Assembly (NCBI GenBank): GCA_017627975.1
Contig: JAGAFT010000033.1
Coordinates: 1-28,019 of the forward strand
Length of the DNA stretch: 28,019 nt
Direction: 5' to 3'
From: Oscillospiraceae bacterium
GTDB taxonomy: Bacteria; Bacillota_A; Clostridia; Oscillospirales; Oscillospiraceae
Shown here: positions 1-8,159 of the stretch, one piece after another
How positions within the stretch are numbered: position 1 is the stretch's first letter
Layout: each line of letters begins with the position of its first letter
Program-made: the position numbers and the translations under genes
The notes under the pieces: generated by a model
The model's input: only the letters and a program-made list of their open reading frames with translations
What the model was told of the DNA's origin: nothing
The model's database searches: none

Positions 1-63
1 CTCGCACAGGCGGGATATTACAGTATCCTTGGCCAGTACGAGTCTCTGCACTTATACGGTTGA
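1..63 (+). CDS. C-terminal end of a probable group II intron-encoded protein (partial)
   Basis: An open frame enters from the left edge and ends at the TGA at 61-63, giving 20 residues ending in ESLHLYG. Its stop touches the first bases of the intron's domain V, the normal place for the maturase/reverse transcriptase frame to end in compact bacterial introns. The fragment is too short to show any catalytic motif, so the identification rests on position alone. Whether the protein is intact cannot be seen. Confidence 0.5.
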   Translation, partial: LAQAGYYSILGQYESLHLYG

Positions 64-140
64 ACCGCGTAGTACCGAACGGTACGCTACGTGGTGTGGG
101 AGGACGGTCACTCAATTAATGGGTGACTTCCTACCCGATT
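1..140 (+). mobile_element. Group II intron, 3' end only
   Basis: The left edge holds the tail of a group II intron. Bases 62-97 fold like catalytic domain V: a long lower helix (64-71 with 88-95), a 2-nt bulge GC at 86-87, and a 5-bp upper helix GTACC/GGTAC (72-76, 81-85) closed by the tetraloop GAAC. Bases 108-126 form a domain VI-like hairpin (TCACTC with GGGTGA), followed by CTTCCTACCCGATT, very like the usual intron 3' end. The 3' splice boundary is therefore near 139-140. A reading frame ending at 63 runs into domain V, as expected for an intron-encoded reverse transcriptase. The intron lies about 18 bases beyond the stop codon of the leftward lipoprotein gene and points the opposite way. 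Domain V and VI identity comes from the fold and remembered consensus, not from a search; the structural class is not assigned. Confidence 0.75.
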
Positions 141-157
141 GATTGTATCCGGAAAAA

Positions 158-1174
158 TCAGAATCGCCAGTCCTTATAATCCGCAAGGTCAGAGTACCAG
201 GTCAGAGACGTGGTGTGGGTTGTGCCGTCGGTAAAGGTGAGCGTACGGGTGCGCGCGTCAGTCATGCGATTATCCTCGACAAACTCCTGGCGTATGTATA
301 CGAGGGTTCCGGCCGCCTGGGTCACATGGCCGAAGGTTGCGCCGGTTACCAGAGGGAGCGTGTCATAGGGAATGGAGACCGTGCGGCTTCCGGTCGCGTT
401 GTTCTGAAGCTCAAGCGTGAAGTTCTCGCTGCGCCCGTAATATACCAGCCCCTGCTCATAGGCCGGACTGGAGAGCACCCAGGCGCTCTCATTCGTCGGA
501 CGGTCCTTTTCATCGAGAATGACCCCGATGTTTACCGGCTTTCCGATATATTGATCGACATTCTCTTTTGTAATCCGGACAAAGACAAAGCGTTCTTCGA
601 TATAATCGTCCAGCTCACGGCTTCGAAGAAAGTTCAGGCGCAGTTCCGGCACATTCAGCTTGACAAAGGCGCCGTCCCGGACAATGTTTGCCACAGTCTT
701 CCCGCGGGTTCCGCGGAGAATCAGCTGGGAGCCGTCTTCGTTCACCTCCCAGGTACCTGCGGTGGATCCGCTGGAATAGGTTCCATCCTCCAGAAGCTTC
801 AGATTCCCGTACCAGGAGACGATAGGACGAAACAGAGGCAGCGAATCGGAGAGCTCAGACCATTCTCCAAGCACCGTGCTGCGTGCCCAGAGCTGCGCGG
901 CAGCCCGTGCTTCGGCCTGTGCCGCGGCTTCCGCCTCAGCGGCGGCGGCTTCCATTTCGGCCAGCGTCATGCCTTCCGTACCGGCGTCCGGAAGGTCGGG
1001 GGCTGCGGGCTCGTCATCCCGCAAGCCGGGCAGCTTCCAGTTCTCCCAGGCTTCGATTCGCTGGGACAGCGTCATTTCGGAATTGCCGCAGCCGGCCAGA
1101 CAGAGGCACAGCAGTACAGCCAGCAGCGGCAGTACTGTGCGGCTCAGAGGTAGATTGTTTTTCAGGCGCTTCAT
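158..1174 (-). CDS. Lipoprotein of unknown function
   Basis: This 338-residue protein starts with a basic n-region (MKRLKNN), a hydrophobic stretch and a lipobox LAGC with the cysteine near residue 29, so it should be diacylated by Lgt and anchored on the outer face of the membrane. Residues about 68-97 are extremely rich in Ala and Glu (probable helix or coiled coil). The rest is Thr/Gly-rich and looks like a beta-strand domain. The C-terminus is DYKDWRF. I recognise no family. The start ATG is preceded by GAGGA at close spacing. It lies 67 bases downstream of the GtrA-like gene and is probably the last gene of the leftward operon. No terminator hairpin is visible between its stop and the intron end at about 140, so the intron may have landed between the gene and its terminator. 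Confidence 0.8.
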   Translation of the reverse strand: MKRLKNNLPLSRTVLPLLAVLLCLCLAGCGNSEMTLSQRIEAWENWKLPGLRDDEPAAPDLPDAGTEGMTLAEMEAAAAEAEAAAQAEARAAAQLWARSTVLGEWSELSDSLPLFRPIVSWYGNLKLLEDGTYSSGSTAGTWEVNEDGSQLILRGTRGKTVANIVRDGAFVKLNVPELRLNFLRSRELDDYIEERFVFVRITKENVDQYIGKPVNIGVILDEKDRPTNESAWVLSSPAYEQGLVYYGRSENFTLELQNNATGSRTVSIPYDTLPLVTGATFGHVTQAAGTLVYIRQEFVEDNRMTDARTRTLTFTDGTTHTTSLTWYSDLADYKDWRF

Positions 1175-1241
1175 GCTTCCTCACTCATACCATGACGGTT
1201 TCTGATACTGAAATACCTGCCGTTCCGGTGCCGGACTTGTC

Positions 1242-1679
1242 TTATTCGACGTTCTTTTTCCGGAATACCAGCAGCTTGGAAAAAACATAGTTGCCGATGA
1301 TGACGAGAATTCCGACAACGACAGTGGAAACAAACACGCTGACATTCAGAACGTTGACCAGCAGCATATTCAGCAGCCATCCGAGAATCCAGGTCGCTGC
1401 ACGAGAGCCGACAAAGCTGAGCAGCTCAGACAGAATATTGGGATTCTTACTTTGAAAAACCCATTTGCGGTTGGTGGGATAGGCAAAGGCAATGCCGGAG
1501 ACGTTTTCGACCACGGAAAGAACCGTGTTCTGCGTAACGGTCGGGAGAGCAGTGCCCGCATAAAAAACAGCATTCCATAAGAATTTGCAGCCCCAGGCAA
1601 CAACCGTCGTCAGGCCGCCGACAATGATGTAAACCAGTATTTCGCGATGCTTGATGCACAGTTCCTTGATCTTGTCCAT
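1242..1679 (-). CDS. GtrA-like family membrane protein (probable lipid-linked sugar flippase)
   Basis: A 145-residue protein with four predicted membrane segments (about residues 14-35, 50-70, 88-112 and 117-138) and the family-typical NRKWVFQS loop between segments two and three. GtrA-family proteins are thought to move polyprenyl-phosphate-linked monosaccharides across the membrane. Its ATG shares one base with the TAA of the upstream GT2 gene, which suggests translational coupling. With the GT2 and GT-C genes just upstream it completes a Gtr-type trio. The family assignment is from motif and topology; the exact sugar is unknown. Confidence 0.85.
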   Translation of the reverse strand: MDKIKELCIKHREILVYIIVGGLTTVVAWGCKFLWNAVFYAGTALPTVTQNTVLSVVENVSGIAFAYPTNRKWVFQSKNPNILSELLSFVGSRAATWILGWLLNMLLVNVLNVSVFVSTVVVGILVIIGNYVFSKLLVFRKKNVE

Positions 1680-2590
1680 TATCCTCGATACTCCTCAATG
1701 ATATATCTGGGTCTTCCCTTGACCTCGTCATAAATTCGTGCAATGTAATAGCCGATGATGCCGAGAGAGATCATGATGAGGCTGCCGATGAACAGCAGCA
1801 GAATGATCACCGTGGTGAACCCGCCCAGTGCGACACCGGTCAGCTTCTGCACCAGCGCCGTGATGGAAAAAACGATCGAGATGATCAGCGTGATGATACC
1901 CAGCACGGTAACCAGATGCAGCGGAAAAGAAGAAAACGAGCCGATGTTGGTGATCGCATACTTGATGAGCGACTTTGTCGACCACTTGCTCACACCCTCG
2001 GTGCGCTCCTGCACGTCGTAGTGCACCTCGGCCTTTCGGAACCCGACCCAGAAGCTCAGAGCACGGAAGAACACACTTCGCTCCGGCATGGCGTTGAGGG
2101 TGTCGACGACCTTCCGGTCCAGCAGCTTGAAGTCGGAGGAGGAGCCCATATCGATCCCGGTTGCCTTGCTGATCAGCCAGTAGAAGCTGTTGGAAGCGAA
2201 GCGGTGAAAGCCGGTCTCTTCGCCGCGGTCATTTTTGATCCCCTCAACGACCTCGTAGCCCTCCTCCCAGAGACGGTACATCTCGATAATCTTCTCGGGA
2301 GGGTGCTGCAGATCACAGTCGAGCACGACACAGCAGTCGCCGCGGGCTTTTTCAAGCCCGGCGAACATTGCGGCCTCTTTGCCGAAGTTCCGGCTGAAGC
2401 AGACGCCGCAGACCCGGGGATCCTTTTCCCGGGCAGCGCAGATTTCATGCCATGTGCCATCCTTTGAGCCGTCATTGATAAACAGCAGCTCAAAGGGAAT
2501 CCCGGCCTCATCCAGAATTCCGGAAAGGGTCCGGGCGGCGACGGAGATCATTTTTTCCTCGTTATAGGCAGGTAAAATCACAGATAACAT
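1679..2590 (-). CDS. GtrB-like family 2 glycosyltransferase (polyprenyl-phosphate sugar synthase)
   Basis: A 303-residue protein. The N-terminal GT-A domain begins SVILPAYNEE, has NDGSKDGT at about 39-46 and the metal-binding D91-C-D93 followed by LQHPPE, the signature of DPM1/GtrB-like enzymes. Two long hydrophobic segments (about 227-258 and 263-290) anchor the C-terminus. Known members transfer a sugar from a nucleotide donor to undecaprenyl phosphate on the inner face of the membrane. The gene lies 3 bases after the GT-C gene and overlaps the GtrA-like gene by one base, so the three are probably made together. The sugar (glucose is common in the family) cannot be read from the sequence. 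Confidence 0.9.
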   Translation of the reverse strand: MLSVILPAYNEEKMISVAARTLSGILDEAGIPFELLFINDGSKDGTWHEICAAREKDPRVCGVCFSRNFGKEAAMFAGLEKARGDCCVVLDCDLQHPPEKIIEMYRLWEEGYEVVEGIKNDRGEETGFHRFASNSFYWLISKATGIDMGSSSDFKLLDRKVVDTLNAMPERSVFFRALSFWVGFRKAEVHYDVQERTEGVSKWSTKSLIKYAITNIGSFSSFPLHLVTVLGIITLIISIVFSITALVQKLTGVALGGFTTVIILLLFIGSLIMISLGIIGYYIARIYDEVKGRPRYIIEEYRG

Positions 2591-2593
2591 CGT

Positions 2594-4159
2594 TTATCTC
2601 CTCAAAAGATAGGTATCGCTCAGAGCATACTGGTACAGATGCTCCGATTTGGCATAGCCAATGGTCTCCTCCAGCTCATCCAGTACGACGTCAGGCACAA
2701 AGCCGGAGCCCCACATGCTGTCAATGTCGATGTAGACGACGAGCTCTTCGCAATCTTTCTGCTTCAGGTAGCTTTCGAGCGCTTGCGAAGCGGGATCATC
2801 GGTAACAAAGACCTCGTCGAAGACCATCAACTGCAGCATGTCCTGGGTGACACCCGCATAATACTCCGTCAGATAGAGACAGGGAGCCTCGGCATGCTCC
2901 GTAACGGCCGCGGTATAACCGGGCTGCTCGTCATAGATGTAATCCGGAACCGAACGAAGCGACCAGAAGAAAGACAGCGCAAGAATGACGCCGAAGGCGC
3001 TGCGCATGTCCATGTGGCGGCTGCAGGCCAGCAGGCAGAAACCTGCAGCGAGAACGGCGATGGGCATGACGTTGTAGATGTAGCGGCCTTCCAGAACAGG
3101 GGAGATAATGGCCGGAACAAAGACGGTCGGAATGACCGGAAGCAGGAGAACGAGAAACCGCCAATCCGCTTTCACGAGACGCGGATCTTTCCGGACCAGC
3201 GTAAGGACCAGCCAGATGAAAAAGCCCACAGTAGCGAAGAGGATCGCAGCAGGGATCCCGACCCGGAACTGGCCAAAGTAGTAGTGCAGCCGGCCGGCCC
3301 AGGCAGAAACGTTTTTCAGGTTTGCCAGCGCGTCACTTTCCGGTCCGAGGCGATGGCCCGTCATCTGGGTAAACACCGCGGGAAAACAAAGCAGCATCAC
3401 GCCCACGCCGACAAAGGCCGACAGGGAGAAGCGGACAGCGGGTTTCCAATCCCTGCGGCAGAGCAGGACCGGCACGGCCAGAGCACAGAGGAAGAATGCG
3501 TAAAAAACGAAGTAGTACTGAGTCATCAGCCCGGCAAAAATCGTAAGACCGATTCCGAGTTCCTTCCTCCCCGACGGGGCACGCAGCTCCCGGGCGACCA
3601 GCAGCGCCAGCAGCACGGTGAAGAGCGTCATCAGCACATACATCCGAATCATCAGCATCGTGCTGAGGCCGACCTGACTGAAGCCGTAGAGCGCCGCAAC
3701 GGAAGCGGCGATCAGACGATTGCCGAAGAGCTCCATCCCGAGGGCATAGAGCAGCGCCAGCAGACCCAGGTAAATCAGCAGGTCCGGAATCAGCCCGATC
3801 CACTTGGAGAACTGTCCTCTCGCCAGTGTCGAGCAGAAATTGAGAATCCAGTAGTACAGCGGGGGATGAACATCCTGAACCTGGTTGTAGTAGACGGAAC
3901 CCACATCGAAGCCCGGCTCTGAATCCGTCACGGCCAGATAGTCAAAAAAGTCCTCCCGTGTAATGATCTGCTCCTGAATGCGGTCGTGATCGCCGTGCCC
4001 GATGAAAGGCATATAGTGGCTGTTGGCCAGACCGTAGGTGTAGATCTCATCGATGAACATGCCGCTTTTCCAGAGACAGAAATGCAGGCACACGGCGAGA
4101 ACCAGAACCAGAACCGCAAGCAGCGGCAGAACCGAACGAAGCTTACGTGGAAGAGCCAT
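2594..4159 (-). CDS. GT-C fold membrane glycosyltransferase (PMT/ArnT-like)
   Basis: A 521-residue polytopic protein with roughly ten or more membrane segments. After the first segment comes an acidic pair D37-E38 (MFIDEIYTYG), typical of the first outer loop of GT-C enzymes, and then D97-VHPPLYYW at 97-104, the second hallmark of PMT_2/ArnT-like transferases. Such enzymes take a sugar from a polyprenyl-phosphate carrier and place it on an acceptor outside the cell. The hydrophilic C-terminal part contains a possible small outer domain. The start ATG lies inside the end of the preceding gene (17-base overlap), so the two are coupled. It is the likely third component of a Gtr-like modification set with the next two genes. 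The acceptor could be a wall polymer, glycolipid or protein. Confidence 0.85.
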   Translation of the reverse strand: MALPRKLRSVLPLLAVLVLVLAVCLHFCLWKSGMFIDEIYTYGLANSHYMPFIGHGDHDRIQEQIITREDFFDYLAVTDSEPGFDVGSVYYNQVQDVHPPLYYWILNFCSTLARGQFSKWIGLIPDLLIYLGLLALLYALGMELFGNRLIAASVAALYGFSQVGLSTMLMIRMYVLMTLFTVLLALLVARELRAPSGRKELGIGLTIFAGLMTQYYFVFYAFFLCALAVPVLLCRRDWKPAVRFSLSAFVGVGVMLLCFPAVFTQMTGHRLGPESDALANLKNVSAWAGRLHYYFGQFRVGIPAAILFATVGFFIWLVLTLVRKDPRLVKADWRFLVLLLPVIPTVFVPAIISPVLEGRYIYNVMPIAVLAAGFCLLACSRHMDMRSAFGVILALSFFWSLRSVPDYIYDEQPGYTAAVTEHAEAPCLYLTEYYAGVTQDMLQLMVFDEVFVTDDPASQALESYLKQKDCEELVVYIDIDSMWGSGFVPDVVLDELEETIGYAKSEHLYQYALSDTYLLRR

Positions 4160-4622
4160 CGGTCTCCGTCTGATTCACAATCGACTCAAAATCGTCGATC
4201 CGGGTGTTCAGGTCCGCAGCACTCGAATCCGTACTGCCGGCAGTGTCCGGCGAGCTGAAGGAGGCCTTGTAGGCTTCGATTTCCGCCTCCTTGGCGGCGA
4301 TGGAGCTGCGGAGCACTTCTACCTGTTCAAACAGCGGGGCGAAAAAGCCCTCCGGAGCAGAGGAAGACTGCTGATAACAGAGTTTTCCGATCTCGCAGAA
4401 GACTCGCTCCAGTTCCTTGTAATCGCGGTTCAGGTCCACGGTGAGCTTGGTGGCGGTGCCGAAGGAGCGGGCGCGCTGGCTGCCCTTTTCGAGCACATCC
4501 GAAATACCGGAGTTCTGAGCGGCGCCCTTCACGCGCTCCACGACACCGCTCACCGCTTCGCTTTCCGCGAGATCCTTTGCACGGCTGAGAATGTTTCCGA
4601 CAAAATCTTTATAGTCAGACAT
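4143..4622 (-). CDS. Hypothetical soluble coiled-coil protein
   Basis: A 159-residue protein, no signal peptide or membrane segment. Residues 1-60 are helical with charged and small residues; about 66-120 (from LNRDYKELERVFCEIGKLCYQQ through an AAKEAEIEAYK helix) look like a helical hairpin or coiled coil; the last 35 residues are Ser/Thr/Asp-rich and probably disordered. The ribosome binding site AGGAGG (bases 4628-4633 on the opposite strand) is optimal and overlaps the lgt stop codon. Its end overlaps the GT-C gene by 17 bases. I do not recognise a characterised family; similar small helical proteins occur in clostridia without known function. Its place between lgt and the glycosyltransferases suggests an envelope-related role, but that is inference. 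Confidence 0.75.
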   Translation of the reverse strand: MSDYKDFVGNILSRAKDLAESEAVSGVVERVKGAAQNSGISDVLEKGSQRARSFGTATKLTVDLNRDYKELERVFCEIGKLCYQQSSSAPEGFFAPLFEQVEVLRSSIAAKEAEIEAYKASFSSPDTAGSTDSSAADLNTRIDDFESIVNQTETDGSST

Positions 4623-4631
4623 GATATCCTC

Positions 4632-5513
4632 CTAAATCCTGCCCTCTGATCCGGCCTCCGGATTCGATTCGACGGAGCCGGGGCCGACGGCAGTTTTTTT
4701 GTTGCGATTGATGAAAAGAATCGTTGCGCTGACGCACAGGATCAGGACACTCAGCAGCTGAGAAACCCGGATTCCGGTGTGGGCAAGATAGAGACTGTCG
4801 GCACGCAGGCCTTCGATCCAGCTGCGCCCAAGACCGTACCAGAAGAAGTACATCAGGGCGATCTGGCCGTTATAGCGGCGCCGGCCCGACCTGGAGAAGC
4901 GGATCAGGAACAAAAGCCCAATGAGATTCCAGAGACTTTCGTAGAGAAAAGTCGGATGGACATACACCGTCGTACCGTCCGGAGCGGTCAGACCCATGCG
5001 ACAGAAAACCTCCGTCTCGGCACCGAAGGCTTCCCGGTTGAAGAAGTTTCCCCAGCGGCCGATTGCCTGCCCGATGAGTACACCGAAGGACATCAGGTCG
5101 AGCATGGCGGGAAAGGAGATGTGCCGCATTCGGCAGAACACAAAGGCGATGAGCACACCGGCGATGATCCCGCCGTAGATCGCGAGACCACCCTCCCAGA
5201 CGGCAAGAATCTCGACCGGATGCGCGAAATAATACTCCGCCTGAAAGAGCACAAAGTACAGCCGTGCGCCGAGAATCGACAGGGGGATCAACCAGATCAT
5301 CATGTCATAGACATCGTCAGAGCGGATTCCGAATTCCGGCGCGCGCCCGGCACAGTATAAAATCCCCAGAACGAAGCCCAGGGCAATGATCACACCGTAG
5401 AAGTAGATCTCCCGCCCGAAAACGGAGAAGGAGGCGGGTGGATTGAGCGTCAGGTTGCCGAGAAAGGGAAAACGAATCACGGATTCACGCTGGATGGTTT
5501 CAAGCAGGAACAT
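4632..5513 (-). CDS. lgt: Prolipoprotein diacylglyceryl transferase
   Basis: A 293-residue integral membrane enzyme that transfers diacylglycerol from phosphatidylglycerol to the lipobox cysteine of prolipoproteins, the first step of lipoprotein maturation. The Lgt signature GRWGNFFNREAFG lies at 152-164, with the essential Arg, Asn, Glu and Gly present, and HPTFLYES at 186-193. About seven membrane segments are visible. In the GGLAIYGG segment (109-115) a Tyr stands where E. coli Lgt has a conserved His; I believe this is common in clostridial Lgts. The stop overlaps the ribosome binding site of the next gene and the start lies 3 bases after ymfH, so it is in the same operon. Two lipoprotein substrates (158-1174 and 10838-11719) are encoded in this window. 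Confidence 0.97.
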   Translation of the reverse strand: MFLLETIQRESVIRFPFLGNLTLNPPASFSVFGREIYFYGVIIALGFVLGILYCAGRAPEFGIRSDDVYDMMIWLIPLSILGARLYFVLFQAEYYFAHPVEILAVWEGGLAIYGGIIAGVLIAFVFCRMRHISFPAMLDLMSFGVLIGQAIGRWGNFFNREAFGAETEVFCRMGLTAPDGTTVYVHPTFLYESLWNLIGLLFLIRFSRSGRRRYNGQIALMYFFWYGLGRSWIEGLRADSLYLAHTGIRVSQLLSVLILCVSATILFINRNKKTAVGPGSVESNPEAGSEGRI

Positions 5514-5516
5514 CCG

Positions 5517-6806
5517 TCATTCCTTCTTTGCCGCAAGAATGCTGAGCGCAAGACGCTCCGGACGCAGGGCGTCCCGGAGAAACGCTTCGCACTCGCTCTT
5601 TTCGATGGAAGCCATGACCGCCGGGTAATCGAGATAGCAGAAGCCGTCGAATTCGTCCAGCGCCAGAGAGACGCATACATCGTCGAAGTCCTCCATCCCG
5701 CGAAGAGCAGAACCGATGCCGGCACGCTTCGTCCGCTCGAACAGAGCATTGTCCAGACCGACTTTGCCGATCCGGGCAACTTCCTCGTTCAGTGCAGACA
5801 GAACCGCATCCGGATCGCGGCTCTCTCCGCCGAGAATCACAGTCCCCACACCGGTCGAGAAGTCTGCGTCGGCGTCGAAAGAGCGGTTCAGCAGTCCGGC
5901 TTCATACAGCCGGTTGTAGAACGGACTGGACGCCCCGGCCAGCAGGCGCATTGCAAGAGAGGCAGTGAGCTGCTGACGGAAGAGGGCCGGGCCCTTTTCT
6001 GCCGGCTGCAGCTTGGCACCGATCAGAAACTGCGGGGTGGAGACGGGCATCTCAAGAACGTTCCGGGAACCAAGCGGGAGAAGATCTTCTTCCTCACCGA
6101 ATGAGACGACGGGGACAGACTTCTCTTCCGAGGAAAGCTCCTCTTCGGCGATGGCCAGCACCCGCTCAGGGTCCACATCGCCCGCAACGCACAGAACCAT
6201 GTTGGCGGGCGTATAGAAGGCCTCATGGCAGGCGTACAGAATCTCCGGTGTGATCTCCGCGATGCTCTCGACGGTTCCTATGACCTTCTCACGGATCGGA
6301 TGATGCCGGTAGAGCAGCTTCAGCAGACTGTAGTAGTTGGCCGTGCCGGGATTGTCCTCGCCCATGTGGATCTCCTGACCGATGATGCCCTGCTCCTTGC
6401 GGACCGTCTCTTCGGTGAAATAAGGTGTGGAAACAAAGTGCAGCAGAAGCCGCAGGTTTTCTTCAAACAGTCTTGTGCAGTGAAAATAATAGGCCGTCAC
6501 ATCGGAGGAGGTAAACGCGTTGGGGTCGGCGCCGTTCTGCGTCAGAAGCGTCAGGGCGTTGTCGCCGTCCGGCAGGTCAAACATCTTGTGCTCCAGATAG
6601 TGAGCCACACCGGCAGGCGTATCATATTCCGTTCCGTTCAGCGTGAACCGACGGTAGGTTCCGCCATAGTCGGTTGCAAAGACTGCATAAAACCCCGAGA
6701 ATCCTTTCTTCGGGAGAACCCGGACCCGAAGTCCGTTCCTGGCGGTACCGCTGTATAAGACATCTCCGGTGGCGGGGTAATCAAGTTTCTGCATCGTCAT
6801 GTTCAT
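5517..6806 (-). CDS. ymfH: M16 family zinc peptidase, YmfH-like (catalytic subunit)
   Basis: A 429-residue M16 (pitrilysin/insulinase clan) peptidase. The inverted zinc motif HxxEH is present as H69-Y-L-E72-H73, and the third ligand is probably E145 in the pattern E138-x6-E145 (KEQGIIGQE). The two-lobed half-barrel plan fits the length. In Bacillus and Streptococcus relatives, an active YmfH-type and an inactive YmfF-type protein are encoded together and are expected to form a heterodimer that processes peptides; some M16 pairs mature secreted peptides. It overlaps the upstream ymfF by 26 bases, implying coupled synthesis. The physiological substrate is unknown here. Confidence 0.92.
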   Translation of the reverse strand: MNMTMQKLDYPATGDVLYSGTARNGLRVRVLPKKGFSGFYAVFATDYGGTYRRFTLNGTEYDTPAGVAHYLEHKMFDLPDGDNALTLLTQNGADPNAFTSSDVTAYYFHCTRLFEENLRLLLHFVSTPYFTEETVRKEQGIIGQEIHMGEDNPGTANYYSLLKLLYRHHPIREKVIGTVESIAEITPEILYACHEAFYTPANMVLCVAGDVDPERVLAIAEEELSSEEKSVPVVSFGEEEDLLPLGSRNVLEMPVSTPQFLIGAKLQPAEKGPALFRQQLTASLAMRLLAGASSPFYNRLYEAGLLNRSFDADADFSTGVGTVILGGESRDPDAVLSALNEEVARIGKVGLDNALFERTKRAGIGSALRGMEDFDDVCVSLALDEFDGFCYLDYPAVMASIEKSECEAFLRDALRPERLALSILAAKKE

Positions 6807-8091
6807 CCTCCGGGTCGCTTTCCTGCTTCAGCAGGTAGATCTGATCACATTCCACGCTTTTTGCGATTTCGCTTACCTGCGCGGCGGTAACTTCGTTTAC
6901 AAGCGCGGCCAGGTCTGTCGGACTGTAGTCCGCGCCGACCACAGCCTGGGAGAGATAGAAGCTTTCCAGAGCCCCCTGGGAGTCCGGAATGGAACGCAGA
7001 TCCGAGATCACACCGGCTTTCGCGGTGCGGAGGTCGTCTTCCGAGAAGTCACCCCGACAGACCGCATCCAGCTGAGCGAATATTTCCGCCTTTGCGGCAT
7101 CGAGATTGGAAAGCTGTATGCCGGAAGAAACCAGCAGAAGCCCCTTGCGGATGTCGATGATGGAGCTGGCATAATAACAGAGGGAGAGCTTTTCCCGCAC
7201 GTTCAGAAAGAGCTTGGAGCTGGGGCTGCCGCCGAACAGGTCGTTAAAGACATAGAGCGCGGCAAAATCGGGGTCCTCCATGCATTCGCCGAGTCGCCAG
7301 CCGATGACGAGGTTGGCCTGCGCAACGTCCATCTCCTCCACTGTGCTGCGCGGCTCCGCCTCCAGGGCGTTCATGCGGATTTCCGTCCCGATCTCCGTAT
7401 CGATTTCACCGCGGGGCAGGGTTGAGAGATGGTCCCGAAGCAGTGCCTTGACCTCGCGCAGGGATGCGCGTCCGCAGTAGAACAGCTCGATAGGGCTGGT
7501 CTGCAGAAGCGTGCGGTAGTGCCGGCTGAGTTTCTTGTAATTGATGGAACGGCAGCTTTCCTCATCACCGTAGCGGCCAACTGCGAAATCTTCACAGCAG
7601 CACATCTCTTCAATGCAGCGAAGAACGGCATAGCTGCGTTTGTTGTTCATACGGGCGGAGATCAGATCCAGAAGCTTGTCCCGCTCGCTCTCCACATAGG
7701 CCGGGAGCAGAAGACCGCCCCGTGTGACAGGGGAGAGAAGCAGGTCGAGCGTCAGCGCCAGAGTATCCTTCAGCACCCCCTCTCCCTGAGGGAGAAAGGC
7801 ATCCTCCGGAAAGCTGGCATAAAAGCCGCAGCACTGAATCTCACCGATCCGGCGTATGATGGGCTCGATGACGGTGCCGTAGAGTTCTTCCATTCTCGCG
7901 CTCAGGGTCTCCATATCGGGAAATGCGGAGGTTCCGCGACGCAGGACAAACGGGATCAGAGCGTTCATCGATGCGGTTTCCCGGTTCAGCTGAGACAGAA
8001 GACTGACACTGAAGCAGGCGGTTTTGAATTTGTCCTCCCGCAGATGGGTCAGCCAGACACCGGGCCGGATCTCTGTTCTGGAATATTCCAT
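6781..8091 (-). CDS. ymfF: M16 family protein, YmfF-like, without zinc motif
   Basis: A 436-residue protein with the M16 fold but no HxxEH; the equivalent N-terminal region reads ASMNALIPFVLRRGTSAFPDM. This is the usual state of YmfF-type partners, which supply substrate-binding surface to the active YmfH-type subunit. The C-terminal half is well conserved for the family (DPDFAALYVFNDLFGGSPSSKLFLNVREK, with the segment starting at about residue 274). It is the first gene of the leftward operon and overlaps ymfH by 26 bases. The start ATG is preceded by AAGAAGG at about 10 bases. A promoter is proposed at 8130-8159. Confidence 0.9.
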   Translation of the reverse strand: MEYSRTEIRPGVWLTHLREDKFKTACFSVSLLSQLNRETASMNALIPFVLRRGTSAFPDMETLSARMEELYGTVIEPIIRRIGEIQCCGFYASFPEDAFLPQGEGVLKDTLALTLDLLLSPVTRGGLLLPAYVESERDKLLDLISARMNNKRSYAVLRCIEEMCCCEDFAVGRYGDEESCRSINYKKLSRHYRTLLQTSPIELFYCGRASLREVKALLRDHLSTLPRGEIDTEIGTEIRMNALEAEPRSTVEEMDVAQANLVIGWRLGECMEDPDFAALYVFNDLFGGSPSSKLFLNVREKLSLCYYASSIIDIRKGLLLVSSGIQLSNLDAAKAEIFAQLDAVCRGDFSEDDLRTAKAGVISDLRSIPDSQGALESFYLSQAVVGADYSPTDLAALVNEVTAAQVSEIAKSVECDQIYLLKQESDPEDEHDDAET

Positions 8092-8129
8092 TGGATATGA
8101 GCCTTCTTTCTGGTTTTCCTGAATTCAAT

Positions 8130-8159
8130 AATATATTACTATAACATAAATATAGTAAA
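8130..8159 (-). promoter_or_regulatory. Putative sigma-A type promoter for ymfF operon
   Basis: On the minus strand, TTTACT (8154-8159) and TATATT (8130-8135) are separated by 18 bases, giving a start near 8123 and a leader of about 32 bases. The region is the most AT-rich of the window, so chance matches are likely. Confidence 0.4.
8136..8158. repeat. Inverted repeat between the -35 and -10 elements, operator-like
   Basis: TTACTATA (8136-8143) and TATAGTAA (8151-8158) are exact reverse complements separated by 7 bases. The palindrome fills the spacer of the proposed ymfF promoter and overlaps its -35 box, the classic place for a repressor operator. No regulator gene is adjacent. AT-rich DNA makes short palindromes more likely by chance. 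Confidence 0.45.

Noticed and set aside
2639..3922. A 427-codon open frame opposite the GT-C gene
   Set aside because: The predicted product is a charged, low-complexity sequence with no start signal; the membrane enzyme on the other strand has clear motifs.
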